64,000 nt of DNA from Rhodovulum sp. P5 (GCF_002079305.1 NZ_CP015039.1:3891501-3955500), one strand, 5' to 3'. Counted from the stretch's first letter, positions 51,675 to 60,836 are shown. Numbers and translations: made by a program. Notes: generated by a model from the sequence alone, not told the origin.

Positions 51675-52640
51675 TCAGGACCCCGGTCGGTCATCCTCGA
51701 TGTAATACCGGATATTGTCCTCGAAACTCTCGTCTGCGCTCAGCCCCAGTGCCAGCGCCTTGTCGGCGTGGATGTCGAAGCGCCATCCCGACACGATGCG
51801 CTTGATCTCGGGCTGATCCTCCCACCGGATCAGGCCCGCCGGTTCTGGCCCGGCGACCGCCGTCATCGCGTCGATCATCTGCCCGATGGTCCATGTCCGC
51901 CCCGGCATCGTCATGCAGCGGTTCTGGCCGAGGGCTTCGCCGTCCAGTTCTGCCGCCTTGATCAGGTTCTCCACGCATTTCCGTGGCGACAGGTAGTAAT
52001 GTGGAAACTCCCGGTCGACGGGGCAAACGGCCTCTGCGCCGTTCAGGGGCTCGCGGAAGATCGACGACATGAAACTGGATGCCGCCCGGTTGGGCTTGCC
52101 CGGCCGAACGGAAATCGTGGGCAGGCGCAGCCCCCGCCCGTCCACCAGACCCCGGCGGGAATAGTCGTTCAGCAGCAATTCCCCCACCGCCTTTTGCGTG
52201 CCGTAGGACGTCTGGGGGTTGAGGTAGCTGGCATCGGTGATCGGATCGGGAACCTCGCCCCCGAAAACCGCGATGGAAGAGGTAAAGACCAGAACCGGTT
52301 TCGTGCCCAACTCCCGGCAGCGTTGCAGCACGTTGAAGGCGCCCATCATGTTGATGTTCAGCCCGGCGTCGAGGTCTTCCTCTGCATGGGCCGAGACGAT
52401 CGCGGCCAGCAGATAGATCACGTCGGTTTCGGCGTCGATCACCTCGGCGACCGAGGCCGGATCGGCGATGTCGCAACGAACCGTGTCCAACGGCACCGTG
52501 GAGTCGAACGGGGCGGGGTTGTTGATATCGGCCAGGACCAGTTTTTCGATGGCTGTTCCGCGCAGCGTGCCGCGTTCCGCCAGCGCGCGCGCCAGTTTCT
52601 GGCCGACGAAACCGCCGCCGCCGATGATCAGGACCTTCAT
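51675..52640 (-). CDS. denD: D-erythronate dehydrogenase-like NAD-dependent epimerase/dehydratase
   Basis: An extended SDR of 321 residues. It has MKVLIIGGGGFVGQKLARAL at the NAD site, FTSSIAVFGGEVPDPITDAS, the catalytic Tyr and Lys in SYGTQKAVGELLLNDYSRRG, and RLPTISVRPGKPNRAASSFM. The Gly-rich start and RPGKPNRAAS match the DenD (D-erythronate dehydrogenase) group. Related proteins may oxidise other C4-C5 aldonates. The usual partners OtnK and OtnC are not in the window. It is the last gene of lysE-glcD-FAH-kdgK-denD and overlaps kdgK by ATGA. Confidence 0.75.
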   Translation of the reverse strand: MKVLIIGGGGFVGQKLARALAERGTLRGTAIEKLVLADINNPAPFDSTVPLDTVRCDIADPASVAEVIDAETDVIYLLAAIVSAHAEEDLDAGLNINMMGAFNVLQRCRELGTKPVLVFTSSIAVFGGEVPDPITDASYLNPQTSYGTQKAVGELLLNDYSRRGLVDGRGLRLPTISVRPGKPNRAASSFMSSIFREPLNGAEAVCPVDREFPHYYLSPRKCVENLIKAAELDGEALGQNRCMTMPGRTWTIGQMIDAMTAVAGPEPAGLIRWEDQPEIKRIVSGWRFDIHADKALALGLSADESFEDNIRYYIEDDRPGS

Positions 52641-53560
52641 GTTTCCCCTCCCTTTTCGAATATGTCCGGGGCGAGCGCCCCGCGCCGCCGGATCACTTCG
52701 CCCGCAAGCGCGGCCGCTTTCCCGGTCGCCGTCACCATGTCGTCCCCGGTCGCCCGCGCGGCCAGAAAACCCGCGGCGAAGCTGTCGCCGGCTGCGGTGC
52801 TGTCCACGACCTGCCCGACGGGCGGCGGCGCGACTGTGGCGAAGCCTTCGTCGCGCGACCACAGGTGGCAGGCGGCGGCGCCGTTCTTAACGACAACCGT
52901 TGTGGCGCCCGTATCGCGATAGCGCGCGATGGCCGCGTCGGGCGTTGTCTCTCCGAAGGCGATCTCTTCCTCGTCGAAGGAGGGCAGCACCGTATCGGCC
53001 ACCGCCGCGCCTTGCATCAGGCCCGCCCGCATGTCGTCAGCGCCCGCCCAAAGCCGCGGCCGCAGATTGGTGTCAAAGGCCACATGGGCCCCGGCCGCAC
53101 GGGCGCGGGCCAGCGCCGCGCACAGGGTTTCCCGTGCCGCGGGCGACAGGATCGCCAGTGTGATGCCAGAGAAATGGATCACCTCCCGCCCGGCAAAGGC
53201 GGTGTCCAGCCAAGCCGGGTCATCGGCCATTGCGCGCGCCGCCGACTGCCCCCGCCAATAGGAAAAGCTCCGCTCCCCATCCTTCAGGCTGATCATGTAA
53301 AGCCCGACGGTGCGGCCGCCGATCCGCCGGATCGCAGTCGTGTCGATGCCCTGTCCCGCGATGAAGGCGACCATGTCGGCTGAAACCGCGTCGTCCCCCA
53401 CCGCCGTTGCATATCCCACCGACCAGTCGGGCGGCAGCAGGCGCCGCGCATACCATGCGCAGTTGAACGTATCGCCGGCAAAGCCCATCCGGAACAGCCC
53501 GCCCTCGGCCGGGGCCATTTCCACCATGCATTCGCCGATGGCGAGGAAGGATTTGGCCAT
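52637..53560 (-). CDS. kdgK: PfkB family sugar kinase, 2-dehydro-3-deoxygluconokinase type
   Basis: A 307-residue ribokinase-fold enzyme that probably phosphorylates 2-keto-3-deoxygluconate or a related keto-deoxy acid. It has the N-terminal FLAIGECMVEMAPAEGGLFR, the substrate Gly motif GFAGDTFNCAWYARRLLP, the VVVKNGAAACHLW strand and the PfkB signature with catalytic Asp, DSTAAGDSFAAGFLAA. KdgK-like enzymes feed KDPG aldolase, and edd lies at the start of this window. It overlaps denD and follows the FAH gene after 9 bases. Confidence 0.83.
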   Translation of the reverse strand: MAKSFLAIGECMVEMAPAEGGLFRMGFAGDTFNCAWYARRLLPPDWSVGYATAVGDDAVSADMVAFIAGQGIDTTAIRRIGGRTVGLYMISLKDGERSFSYWRGQSAARAMADDPAWLDTAFAGREVIHFSGITLAILSPAARETLCAALARARAAGAHVAFDTNLRPRLWAGADDMRAGLMQGAAVADTVLPSFDEEEIAFGETTPDAAIARYRDTGATTVVVKNGAAACHLWSRDEGFATVAPPPVGQVVDSTAAGDSFAAGFLAARATGDDMVTATGKAAALAGEVIRRRGALAPDIFEKGGET

Positions 53561-53569
53561 CGCGCGCGC

Positions 53570-54721
53570 CTACAGCAGGTTGCGCCCGGCAAGGTTGCGC
53601 ATCAGCGCCCCGGTGCCAAAGCTCCATTCCGGGGCCTCGGTCGACAGGCGCACGATATTGCGCAACTCGCCCAGGCCTTCTTCGCGGATCGTCACCACGT
53701 CGCCCATCTTGTGGGTAAAGCCCTGTCCGGGGGTGTCGCGGTCCTGCACCGGGGCGAAGAGCGTGCCGAGAAACAGGAAGAAGCCGTCGGGATACTGGTG
53801 ATGGCGCCCGATGGTCTGGCGCAGGATGTCCATTGGCCGGCGGCTGATCTTCGTCATCGAGGAATGGCCGATCAGGGCAAATCCGTCCTCGCCCTGCACG
53901 GTCAGCGACAGTTCCGCGGCCTCGACATTGGCCATTGTATACCGGTCGTCGAACAGCCGGACGAACGGCCCGATGGCGCAAGAGGCGTTGTTGTCCTTCG
54001 CCTTGCCCAACAGCAGGGCCGACCGTCCCTCCACATCGCGCAGGTTCACGTCGTTGCCCAAGGTCGCGCCCACCGCGCGCCCCCGGCTGTTGACCGCCAG
54101 CACGATCTCGGGCTCGGGGTTGTTCCATGTGGAAATCGGGTGCAGCCCCACCGCCGCGCCCCAACCGACCGAGGCCATCGGCTGGCACTTGGTAAAGACC
54201 TCCGCATAGGGGCCGATGCCGACCTCCAGATAGGGGGACCAAAGACCTTCGGCCTGCAGCACGCGCTTGACCTCCAGCGCCTTGTCCGATCCCGGTTCGA
54301 TCCCCGACAGGCTATCGCCGATGACCGCCTGCACCTTCTTGCGGATCGCCTCTGCCCGGTCGGGGTCGCCCGCGGCCTGTTCCTCGATCACCCGCTCCAC
54401 CATCGACTCCGCGAAGGTCACGCCAGAGGCCTTCACCGCCTGCAGATCGAGGGGCGCCAGAAGATGCAGGTCGTCCTCCCCGGCGGTTTCGACCGATGCG
54501 GCGGTCAGGTCGGCCAGTGTGCAGATCGTCTCCCCCTTCATGTCGGGCAGATGCAGGGGCAGTTCCTCATGCTCCAGCAGGTCGCGCATCGTGGGCGTGC
54601 CGGGGCTGGTGATGTCCACGACCTCGTCATCGCGCAGGGTAACGATGGCCGGGCCGATGCCGGGGCGCCAGACGCGGCCGACCAGCAGCGCATCGGGATC
54701 GGGGTTGGAGCGGGGCAGCAT
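53570..54721 (-). CDS. FAH family protein, 2-keto-3-deoxypentonate dehydratase-like
   Basis: A 383-residue fumarylacetoacetate-hydrolase-fold protein resembling 2-keto-3-deoxy-pentonate dehydratases (XylX/KdaD) of the Weimberg pathway. It has LVGRVWRPGIGPAIVTLRDD, the SGVTFAESMVER region, metal-site EVGIGPYAEVFTKCQPMASV, and HPISTWNNPEPEIVLAV with NDVNLRDVEGRSALLLGKAK. ATG 54721 follows a strong AAGGAGG. If it acts as in the Weimberg route, the product would be 2-oxoglutarate semialdehyde; the aldehyde dehydrogenase needed next is not in the island. Confidence 0.78.
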   Translation of the reverse strand: MLPRSNPDPDALLVGRVWRPGIGPAIVTLRDDEVVDITSPGTPTMRDLLEHEELPLHLPDMKGETICTLADLTAASVETAGEDDLHLLAPLDLQAVKASGVTFAESMVERVIEEQAAGDPDRAEAIRKKVQAVIGDSLSGIEPGSDKALEVKRVLQAEGLWSPYLEVGIGPYAEVFTKCQPMASVGWGAAVGLHPISTWNNPEPEIVLAVNSRGRAVGATLGNDVNLRDVEGRSALLLGKAKDNNASCAIGPFVRLFDDRYTMANVEAAELSLTVQGEDGFALIGHSSMTKISRRPMDILRQTIGRHHQYPDGFFLFLGTLFAPVQDRDTPGQGFTHKMGDVVTIREEGLGELRNIVRLSTEAPEWSFGTGALMRNLAGRNLL

Positions 54722-54731
54722 CAAAGCCTCC

Positions 54732-56114
54732 TTACGCGCTGGGCGGCGGCAGCATCTTGCCGGGGTTCAGGATGTCGTGGGGGTCGAACGCCGCCTTGAT
54801 CGCGCGCATGTAGGTCAGCGCGGCCCCATGTTCGGCGTCCATGTATTTCATCTTGCCCAGCCCGATCCCGTGTTCGCCGCTGACCGTGCCGCCCAGTTCC
54901 AGCGCAAGCTCTGCCAGCGTGTGGGAAAACTCGCGCCCCCGGTCCATCTCGTCGGCATCCCCGGGATCGACGCTCAGCCCGCAGTGATAGTTGCCGTCAC
55001 CCGCATGGCTGACAATGGTGCAGGTCAGGCCCAGACGCCGGGATTCCGCCTGAGAGCGCGTTACCGCCTCTGCCAGTTTGGAGATCGGCACGCAGACATC
55101 GGTGGTCATCAGCTTCTTGCCGGGAAAGAACGAGGTGCTGGCGTAATGCGCCTTGTGCCGCATGTCCCACAGCGCATTGCGATCCTCGGTCTTCGTCGCG
55201 GTCTGGAACCCTTCGGCGCCGAAATCGGCCGCGATCTCGCCGAAACTGGCCATCTGTTCGGCGACCCAGGCGGGCGAGCCGTGGAATTCAAGGAACAGAT
55301 GCGGGGCCTCTGGCAGGCCGGCCTTTGAATAGATGTTGAACCCTTTCACCATCATCTCGTCCAGCATCTCGATCCGCGCCACGGGCAGGCCCGACTGTAC
55401 GGTCAGGATCACGCAGTTCACCGCGTCCTCTACGCTCGCAAAGCGGCAGGTCGCGGCCGAGATCGCCTCGGGCACACCCTGAAGGCGCAGGGTCACTTCG
55501 GTCAGGATCCCCAGCGTCCCTTCGGAGCCCACCAGAAGATGGGTCAGGTCATAACCGGTGGAGGATTTTCGCGCCTTGCTGCCGGTGCGGATGATCGTGC
55601 CGTCGGCCATCACGGCCTCCAGCGCCAGAACGTTTTCGCGCATGGTGCCATAGCGAAAGGCGGTGGTGCCGCTGGCCCGCGTCGCCGCCATCCCGCCGAT
55701 GGAGGCATCGGCCCCGGGATCGACCGGGAAGAACAGGCCGGTGGCGCGCAATTCCTCGTTCAGGGTCTTGCGGGTGATGCCCGGCTGCACCACTACGTTC
55801 AGATCCTCGGCATTGACCGTCAGCACCCGGTTCATCCGCGCCATGTCAAGGCTGATCCCGCCCGCGGTTGCCAGGTGCTGCCCCTCCAGCGAACTGGCGG
55901 CCCCATAGGCCACGACAGGGCAGCGATGGGCATTGCAGGTCTTCAGGATGGCCGCGACCTCTTCGGTCGTCTCCGGATAGGCGACGGCATCGGGCGGGGA
56001 AAAGGGATAATAGGTCTCGTTACGGGCATGCAGGTCAAGTTCGGCTTGCGTGGTGACGAGCCTGTCGCCCAGCTGCGCGCGCAACTCGTCAAGGGCGGCG
56101 GTGTGATCGGTCAT
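54732..56114 (-). CDS. FAD-linked 2-hydroxyacid dehydrogenase (GlcD/D-LDH type)
   Basis: A 460-residue FAD-binding oxidoreductase of the VAO/GlcD class. It has the FAD motif VVAYGAASSLEGQHLATAGG, VQPGITRKTLNEELRATGLF, DPGADASIGGMAATRASGTT, LLVGSEGTLGILTEVTLRL and the C-terminal HAGDGNYHCGLSVDPGD with GGTVSGEHGIGLGK. It likely oxidises a D-2-hydroxyacid, passing electrons to a quinone or cytochrome. It overlaps the LysE gene by ATGA and leads into the FAH gene after 10 bases. Confidence 0.87.
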   Translation of the reverse strand: MTDHTAALDELRAQLGDRLVTTQAELDLHARNETYYPFSPPDAVAYPETTEEVAAILKTCNAHRCPVVAYGAASSLEGQHLATAGGISLDMARMNRVLTVNAEDLNVVVQPGITRKTLNEELRATGLFFPVDPGADASIGGMAATRASGTTAFRYGTMRENVLALEAVMADGTIIRTGSKARKSSTGYDLTHLLVGSEGTLGILTEVTLRLQGVPEAISAATCRFASVEDAVNCVILTVQSGLPVARIEMLDEMMVKGFNIYSKAGLPEAPHLFLEFHGSPAWVAEQMASFGEIAADFGAEGFQTATKTEDRNALWDMRHKAHYASTSFFPGKKLMTTDVCVPISKLAEAVTRSQAESRRLGLTCTIVSHAGDGNYHCGLSVDPGDADEMDRGREFSHTLAELALELGGTVSGEHGIGLGKMKYMDAEHGAALTYMRAIKAAFDPHDILNPGKMLPPPSA

Positions 56115-56710
56115 TCCGTGTTCAGTCCCGAAAGGATGGCCAGCGCCACGACGACAAGCATCGACGCGGCCATGAGATAATTGATCCGCCGGTGCCCGGC
56201 CTCGCTGATGTTCAGCCGGTGCAGGCTTGCCCCCGCCCACAGCCAGCCGAGGTGAATTGGAATCCAGATTGCGTTCATGATCACCAGCTTGGCTGCTGTC
56301 TCGAAGACAAGGTTTTCCGGCGCAAAGGCGAACCCCGCAAAAAGCGTGGTGTTCACGGCATAGGCCTTGGGGTTGATGATCTGCAAGAGCACACCGGCCA
56401 TGACGCCGGGGGGTGTCTTCGCCTCGATAAACGCGATGCGGGACCCGGCAAAGGCGATGCGCGCGGCGAGATAGGTCAGATAGGCCACCGACGCGCCCAT
56501 CAGCACCACGCGGATCACCGGCACCGACAGGACGATGGCCGCCACGCCCGAGATCACCGTCAGCCCGACAAGGTTGGAGCCGAGAAACAGCCCCAGCACA
56601 TAGCGCAAACCGGGCCGGAACCCGTAGGCAGACCCCATGCCCGCCGCCGACAGCACACCCGGGCCGGGCGTGATGATCAGGAACAGGACGGCGGCGGCGA
56701 ATGTCAGCAT
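56111..56710 (-). CDS. LysE/RhtB family exporter
   Basis: A 199-residue membrane protein with about six helices. It has the LysE start MLTFAAAVLFLIITPGPGVL, YGFRPGLRYVLGLFLGSNLV and LLQIINPKAYAVNTTLFAGF, where the NPKA motif is conserved. Family members export amino acids or related small metabolites. It heads the minus-strand operon that includes the sugar-acid enzymes and faces the SDR gene; operator copy 2 lies 80 bp away. Substrate is not predictable. Confidence 0.82.
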   Translation of the reverse strand: MLTFAAAVLFLIITPGPGVLSAAGMGSAYGFRPGLRYVLGLFLGSNLVGLTVISGVAAIVLSVPVIRVVLMGASVAYLTYLAARIAFAGSRIAFIEAKTPPGVMAGVLLQIINPKAYAVNTTLFAGFAFAPENLVFETAAKLVIMNAIWIPIHLGWLWAGASLHRLNISEAGHRRINYLMAASMLVVVALAILSGLNTE

Positions 56711-56789
56711 CGACGATCCGTCGCCGGCAGCGCGGTGTGTGGGCTCACGTCTGGGCCTCCCGGGGGGCGCGGTCTTGCATCGCCGCTTT

Positions 56790-56803
56790 AATGGTATACC
56801 ATT
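56790..56803. promoter_or_regulatory. Operator palindrome, copy 2 (AATGGTATACCATT)
   Basis: A perfect 14-bp palindrome in the 156-bp divergent gap, 80 bp from the LysE start and 64 bp from the SDR start. It could control both operons. It shares the core TGGTATACCA with copies 1 and 3. Confidence 0.7.
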
Positions 56804-56866
56804 TCGATGAATGCGGGTTTGCGGGGCTTTGTCAACCGCTGTGCAAGGCCCGCAGGGGGAGGAGAC

Positions 56867-57628
56867 ATGCAGCTTTTCGATCTGAGCGGCCGGACGGCCC
56901 TTGTGACGGGCGCGTCCATGGGCATCGGCTTTGCGCTCGCCCGCGGACTTGCACAGGCCGGTGCGCGGGTGGTGTTGAACGCACGCAATGCCGAGCGCCT
57001 TGCCAACGCGGGCGAAACCCTGCGCGCCGAGGGGGCAGAGGTCGCGACACTGCCTTTCGACGTGACCGATGCAGGGGCTGTGCGCACGGCCATCGACGGG
57101 TATGAGGCCGACACCGGCCCCATCGACATCCTTGTCAACAATGCCGGCATGCAGCACCGCACGCCGCTGGAGGACTTCCCGGTCGACGCATTCGACCGCC
57201 TGATGCGGACCAATGTGAACTCCGCCTTCTATGTCGGGCAGGCCGTGGCGCGGCACATGATCGGGCGCGGCGCCGGGCGCATCGTCAATATCGCCAGCGT
57301 GCAGGCGGCGCTCGCCCGTCCGGGCATCGCGCCCTACACCGCGTCCAAGGGCGCCATCGCCAACCTGACCAAGGGCATGGCGACGGACTGGGCGCGGCAT
57401 GGACTGACCTGCAATGCCATCGCGCCGGGCTATTTCGATACGCCCCTGAATGCCGCGCTGGTGGCCGATCCGGAGTTTTGCGCCTGGCTGGAGAAACGCA
57501 CGCCCGCGGGCCGCTGGGGCCGGGTGGAGGAACTGGTGGGCGCCTGCGTGTTCCTCGCCTCCGACGCCGCCAGTTTCGTCAACGGGCACACGCTTTACGT
57601 CGACGGCGGCATCACCGCCAGTTTGTGA
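56867..57628 (+). CDS. Short-chain dehydrogenase (gluconate 5-dehydrogenase-like)
   Basis: A classical SDR of 253 residues. It has FDLSGRTALVTGASMGIGFA, the NNAG motif (DILVNNAGMQHRTPLEDF), the catalytic Tyr-x3-Lys as APYTASKGAIANLTKGMAT with the upstream Ser in NIASVQAALARPG, and NAIAPGYFDTPLN. The C-terminal FVNGHTLYVDGGITAS is typical. Similar proteins oxidise gluconate and other polyols or sugar acids. ATG 56867 follows GGGGAGGAG. It is the first of two genes downstream of operator copy 2. Confidence 0.83.
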   Translation: MQLFDLSGRTALVTGASMGIGFALARGLAQAGARVVLNARNAERLANAGETLRAEGAEVATLPFDVTDAGAVRTAIDGYEADTGPIDILVNNAGMQHRTPLEDFPVDAFDRLMRTNVNSAFYVGQAVARHMIGRGAGRIVNIASVQAALARPGIAPYTASKGAIANLTKGMATDWARHGLTCNAIAPGYFDTPLNAALVADPEFCAWLEKRTPAGRWGRVEELVGACVFLASDAASFVNGHTLYVDGGITASL

Positions 57629-57639
57629 GGGAGGAACAC

Positions 57640-58563
57640 ATGGCCGACACACCTGTCATGGGTTTCATCGGCGTGGGCTATATGGGCCACGGCATGGCGA
57701 AGAACATCCTGCAGGGCGGCTATCCCCTGTGGATCAAGGGCAACCGCAACCGCGACCCGGTCGAAAGCCTGAAGGGCATGGGCGCGCAAGAGGCGGCCAC
57801 CAACCGCGAGATGGCCGAAAAATGCGACATCATCCATCTGTGCCTGCCGAATTCCCCGGCGGTGGAGGCCGCGGTGCGGGGGCAGGACGGCATCCTAGCC
57901 GGGGCGCGTCCGGGCCTGATCGTGATCGACACGACCACCGCCGATCCGGCCTCCACCATGGCGCTGGCCGATCAGATGGCGGCCGAGGGCGTGACGCTGG
58001 TCGACGCACCGCTGGGCCGCACGCCGAAAGAGGCGGAGGCCGGCACGCTGGACGCGATGGTCGGGGCGGATGACGCCACCTTTGACAAGATCAAACCGGT
58101 GATTGACTGCTGGGCGGGCAACATCACCCATGTCGGCGGCGTGGGCGCAGGCCACAAGATGAAGCTGCTGATGAACATGATCGCGATGAGCTATGCCGCG
58201 GTCTATGCAGAGGCGACGGTGCTGGGCGCCAAGGTCGGCATATCGCCCCAGACCGTGCGCCAGGTGATCGGGTCAAGCCGGCTGTCGAACGGGTTTTTCG
58301 AGACCTTCATGCGCTATACCGTCGACCGCGACCCCGACGCGCACAAGTTCACCATCGCCAATGCCAGCAAGGATGTGCGCTACGCCAATGCGATGGCCGC
58401 CGATGCCGGTGTCCTCAGCCTCATGGCCTCTGCCGCGCGGCAGTATTATGCGCATGTAGAGGCGATCGGTGCCGGCGGCGATTTCGTGCCGATGCTGGGC
58501 GACCACATGGCCCGGCTGAACGGCATGGACATGGCGGAGGAGGTGAAGAAAGGGCAGGGCTGA
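57640..58563 (+). CDS. Beta-hydroxyacid dehydrogenase (GarR/tartronate semialdehyde reductase-like)
   Basis: A 307-residue NAD(P)-dependent enzyme. It has the Rossmann motif PVMGFIGVGYMGHGMAKNIL, HLCLPNSPAVEAAVRG, VDAPLGRTPKEAEAGTLDAM (the substrate-binding region; DAPLGRTP replaces the usual DAPVSGG) and the catalytic Lys in VGAGHKMKLLMNMIAMSYAA. The changed DAPLGRTP segment suggests an unusual substrate. It follows the SDR gene by 11 bases after a GGGAGG site. Exact reaction unknown. Confidence 0.82.
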   Translation: MADTPVMGFIGVGYMGHGMAKNILQGGYPLWIKGNRNRDPVESLKGMGAQEAATNREMAEKCDIIHLCLPNSPAVEAAVRGQDGILAGARPGLIVIDTTTADPASTMALADQMAAEGVTLVDAPLGRTPKEAEAGTLDAMVGADDATFDKIKPVIDCWAGNITHVGGVGAGHKMKLLMNMIAMSYAAVYAEATVLGAKVGISPQTVRQVIGSSRLSNGFFETFMRYTVDRDPDAHKFTIANASKDVRYANAMAADAGVLSLMASAARQYYAHVEAIGAGGDFVPMLGDHMARLNGMDMAEEVKKGQG

Positions 58564-58586
58564 GCGCTCTGCCCCGTGGCTTGGGT

Positions 58587-59285
58587 TTACTCAACCACGA
58601 CCGCCTTGCCCTCCGCGATCATGCCGTCGAGGTCCAGCAGTTGATAGGCCCCGGCGGCGACTTTGGCCTCAAGGTCCGCCTCCATCTTGCGCACGGCATC
58701 CAGCTTGCCGGCGACCTCGTCGATCCGGGCGAAGGGCACGACCACCACGCCGTTGCGGTCGGCCACGATCAGGTCGCCGCTGGCCACGATCTGCCCGCCG
58801 ATCACCGCGCTGCCGCCAACACGCCCCGGCCCCTTGGAATAGGGGGAGTTCGGGTTCAGCCCGGTGCACCATGCGGGCAGGCCGACCTCGACGATGCCTT
58901 CATAGTCGCGCATCGGTCCGTCGGTGACAAAGCCCGCGGCACCGGCATTCTTCATCATGCCCATGACCTGGTCGCCCGAGGCCGAACAGCCCTGATGCCC
59001 GTCGACCGCGGCGATCACGACATCGCCCGGTTGCACCATGTGCAGCGCGGCGAGCGTGGCCAGGATCTCTGCCGGGCCGTTATCGGCCACCAGCGCCGGG
59101 CCGACCGCGACACAGTCGATATCCACCCCGAAACCGATGGGCGTGATGGCGGTGTCGAGCGCCCCTTTCCCGTCCATCGCGTCGCAGACGAACCCGGTAG
59201 GCACGCCGCTGAAGGCGGCGATCTGCGCCTTGGTCGGACGGGGGAAGGATTTGTGCAGGGTCAGGATCGGCGGTTCTTCGATCAT
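58587..59285 (-). CDS. RraA-like protein (4-hydroxy-4-methyl-2-oxoglutarate aldolase-like)
   Basis: A 232-residue RraA/HMG-aldolase-family protein. It has PTGFVCDAMDGKGALDTAIT, DVVIAAVDGHQGCSASGDQV and KNAGAAGFVTDGPMRDYEGI, the conserved Gly-rich loop and Arg-Asp pair, then VGGSAVIGGQIVASGDLIVA. Family members include 2-oxoacid aldolases and decarboxylases. Its place among sugar-acid enzymes suggests a retro-aldol cleavage of a 4-hydroxy-2-oxoacid. ATG 59285 follows AAAGGA. It is the last gene of the azlCD unit. Confidence 0.77.
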   Translation of the reverse strand: MIEEPPILTLHKSFPRPTKAQIAAFSGVPTGFVCDAMDGKGALDTAITPIGFGVDIDCVAVGPALVADNGPAEILATLAALHMVQPGDVVIAAVDGHQGCSASGDQVMGMMKNAGAAGFVTDGPMRDYEGIVEVGLPAWCTGLNPNSPYSKGPGRVGGSAVIGGQIVASGDLIVADRNGVVVVPFARIDEVAGKLDAVRKMEADLEAKVAAGAYQLLDLDGMIAEGKAVVVE

Positions 59286-59302
59286 CTTGGCGTCCTTTCG
59301 GG

Positions 59303-59632
59303 TCAGAGGTGGGGAGTGAGATATTGAGCGAGGTACAGCGTGCCCATGCCCGCGATCAGCGCGCCGATGACGGTGCCCTTCAGCGCGGCAATCAGTGTGG
59401 CGAGCGCGGCGATCAGGCGGGCGGGGTCGGTCTCTCCCCCGGTGGCAGCGGGCCAAAGGACCATCGGCGTGACCAGCGCGGGCAAGACGCCAACGCCGAC
59501 GTATTTCAGGTGGAGCAGCAACCAGTCGGGCAGCGGCCGTCCGCCCAGAAGCCCGAGGAAGGAAAACCGGATCAGGAAGGTGCCGAGGCCCAGACACACC
59601 GTCAGCGTCCAGAAGGCGGAGTCAGAGATCAT
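59303..59632 (-). CDS. AzlD family branched-chain amino acid transporter subunit
   Basis: A small 109-residue membrane protein with about four helices. It starts MISDSAFWTLTVCLGLGTFL and has IRFSFLGLLGGRPLPDWLLL, HLKYVGVGVLPALVTPMVLW, typical of AzlD. It pairs with AzlC to export branched-chain amino acids or related molecules. The start overlaps the azlC stop by ATGA. The unit lies between a small secreted protein gene and the RraA-like gene. Confidence 0.83.
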   Translation of the reverse strand: MISDSAFWTLTVCLGLGTFLIRFSFLGLLGGRPLPDWLLLHLKYVGVGVLPALVTPMVLWPAATGGETDPARLIAALATLIAALKGTVIGALIAGMGTLYLAQYLTPHL

Positions 59633-60336
59633 CGCGCATGCCCCCGGCGGCGCAGCCAAAGCTCCACCTGCGCGCCCGCGATGATGGCGCTCAGCGCCGC
59701 CGCGATCAGGCCAAGTCCCGCGGGGAGCCCGGAAAACAGGATCGCCGCCAGTACCGACACCACCGCGGCCACCGTATGGGGCAGGCTGCGGATCAGCGGC
59801 CCGATCAGCGCGATGAAACACACCGGTGCCGCGAAATCGAGCGACATCTCTGCCGGGACCGCCCGCCCGATCACGGCGCCCGCAAAGGTGCAGGCATACC
59901 AGAACGGGCAGATCAGCATCATGACCCCGAAATAATAGGCGACCTTTTCGGGGCGGGTCATCTCTGGCCGTTCCTCATAGGTCTTCACCGCGACGGCAAA
60001 GGCCTGATCGACCATCAGGTAGGACATCAGCGCGCGCGTCCCCAACCGGGCATGGCCCAGATGCGGGACCAGCGCGGCGGAATACATCGCCATGCGCAGG
60101 TTCACCGCCAAACCGGCCAGCAACGCGATGAAGACCGGGGCGTGGTCCTTTAACAGCGCCAGTGCCGTGAACTGCGACGCGCCCGCGATCACGAGAACCG
60201 ACATCGCCATGGTCTGCAGGATATCCAGCCCGGCATCGCGGGCCACCACCCCGAATAGCGTGGCGAACGGGATCACGACAAGGATGAAGGGCGCGCAGTC
60301 GCGATAGCCCAGCCAGAAGGCCGCGCGCGGCGTCAC
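59629..60336 (-). CDS. AzlC family branched-chain amino acid permease
   Basis: A 235-residue membrane protein with the AzlC start (FWLGYRDCAPFILVVIPFAT), ASQFTALALLKDHAPVFIAL, NLRMAMYSAALVPHLG and MSYLMVDQAFAVAVKTYEER. The start codon is GTG 60336, overlapping the stop of the upstream gene by 4 bases. With AzlD it forms an exporter. Export of an amino acid or hydroxyacid made by this island is a guess. Confidence 0.84.
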   Translation of the reverse strand: MTPRAAFWLGYRDCAPFILVVIPFATLFGVVARDAGLDILQTMAMSVLVIAGASQFTALALLKDHAPVFIALLAGLAVNLRMAMYSAALVPHLGHARLGTRALMSYLMVDQAFAVAVKTYEERPEMTRPEKVAYYFGVMMLICPFWYACTFAGAVIGRAVPAEMSLDFAAPVCFIALIGPLIRSLPHTVAAVVSVLAAILFSGLPAGLGLIAAALSAIIAGAQVELWLRRRGHAR

Positions 60337-60797
60337 GGCAGTGTCCGCGCCCGCCAGACAAGGCGCATATAGGTCAGGCCCGCGGCCGTCGCCTCACACC
60401 GCATCTTCTGGAGGCCGATTTCCTGCGCCGGGGCGGGGCCAAGCTTGGCCAGGTCCTCCATCCGGTCGCATTGCAGCAGGTTGGCCAGCAGGTCGTACTT
60501 GACCTCTATCCCCGCAATCGCGGCAATCTGGTCGGGGGCAGAGGCGCGCAAGGTCTGCATGCCGTCGCTGATGGCTGCCGAGAACGCCTCCTTCGCATCG
60601 CTGAAGCACAGGCCGGCCACCGCAGGCGTATCGGCGGGCACCGCAAGACACTCGGCCAGGGCGGCGTCGATACAGTCGGTCGGCGGGCGTTTCTGCGCGC
60701 TGCTTTGTGCGACGCAGGCATCGACCCGGGAAATGTTCACCTCGGCATGGGCCGGTGCTGCAAGGCACAGCAGCACGGCCGCAAGGCGCATGGTCAT
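60333..60797 (-). CDS. Small secreted Cys-rich protein of unknown function
   Basis: A 154-residue protein with a clean signal peptide (MTMRLAAVLLCLAAPAHA, cleavage before EVNISRV). The mature part has several Cys (DACVAQ, TDCIDA, AECLAV, GLCFSD, QCDRME, RCEATA), enough for disulfides in the periplasm. The pattern is faintly reminiscent of LprI/DUF1311-like lysozyme inhibitors but I do not assign it. GGGAGGACC precedes ATG 60797. It heads the azlCD-rraA unit, 39 bp from operator copy 3. Confidence 0.7.
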   Translation of the reverse strand: MTMRLAAVLLCLAAPAHAEVNISRVDACVAQSSAQKRPPTDCIDAALAECLAVPADTPAVAGLCFSDAKEAFSAAISDGMQTLRASAPDQIAAIAGIEVKYDLLANLLQCDRMEDLAKLGPAPAQEIGLQKMRCEATAAGLTYMRLVWRARTLP

Positions 60798-60836
60798 GAG
60801 TGGTCCTCCCTGAACCTCGGGCATTTGCCTCTTGCT

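Noticed and set aside
53936..53946. TTGTATACCGG inside the FAH gene as a fourth operator copy
   Set aside because: It lies within coding sequence, is asymmetric and differs from the TGGTATACCA core.
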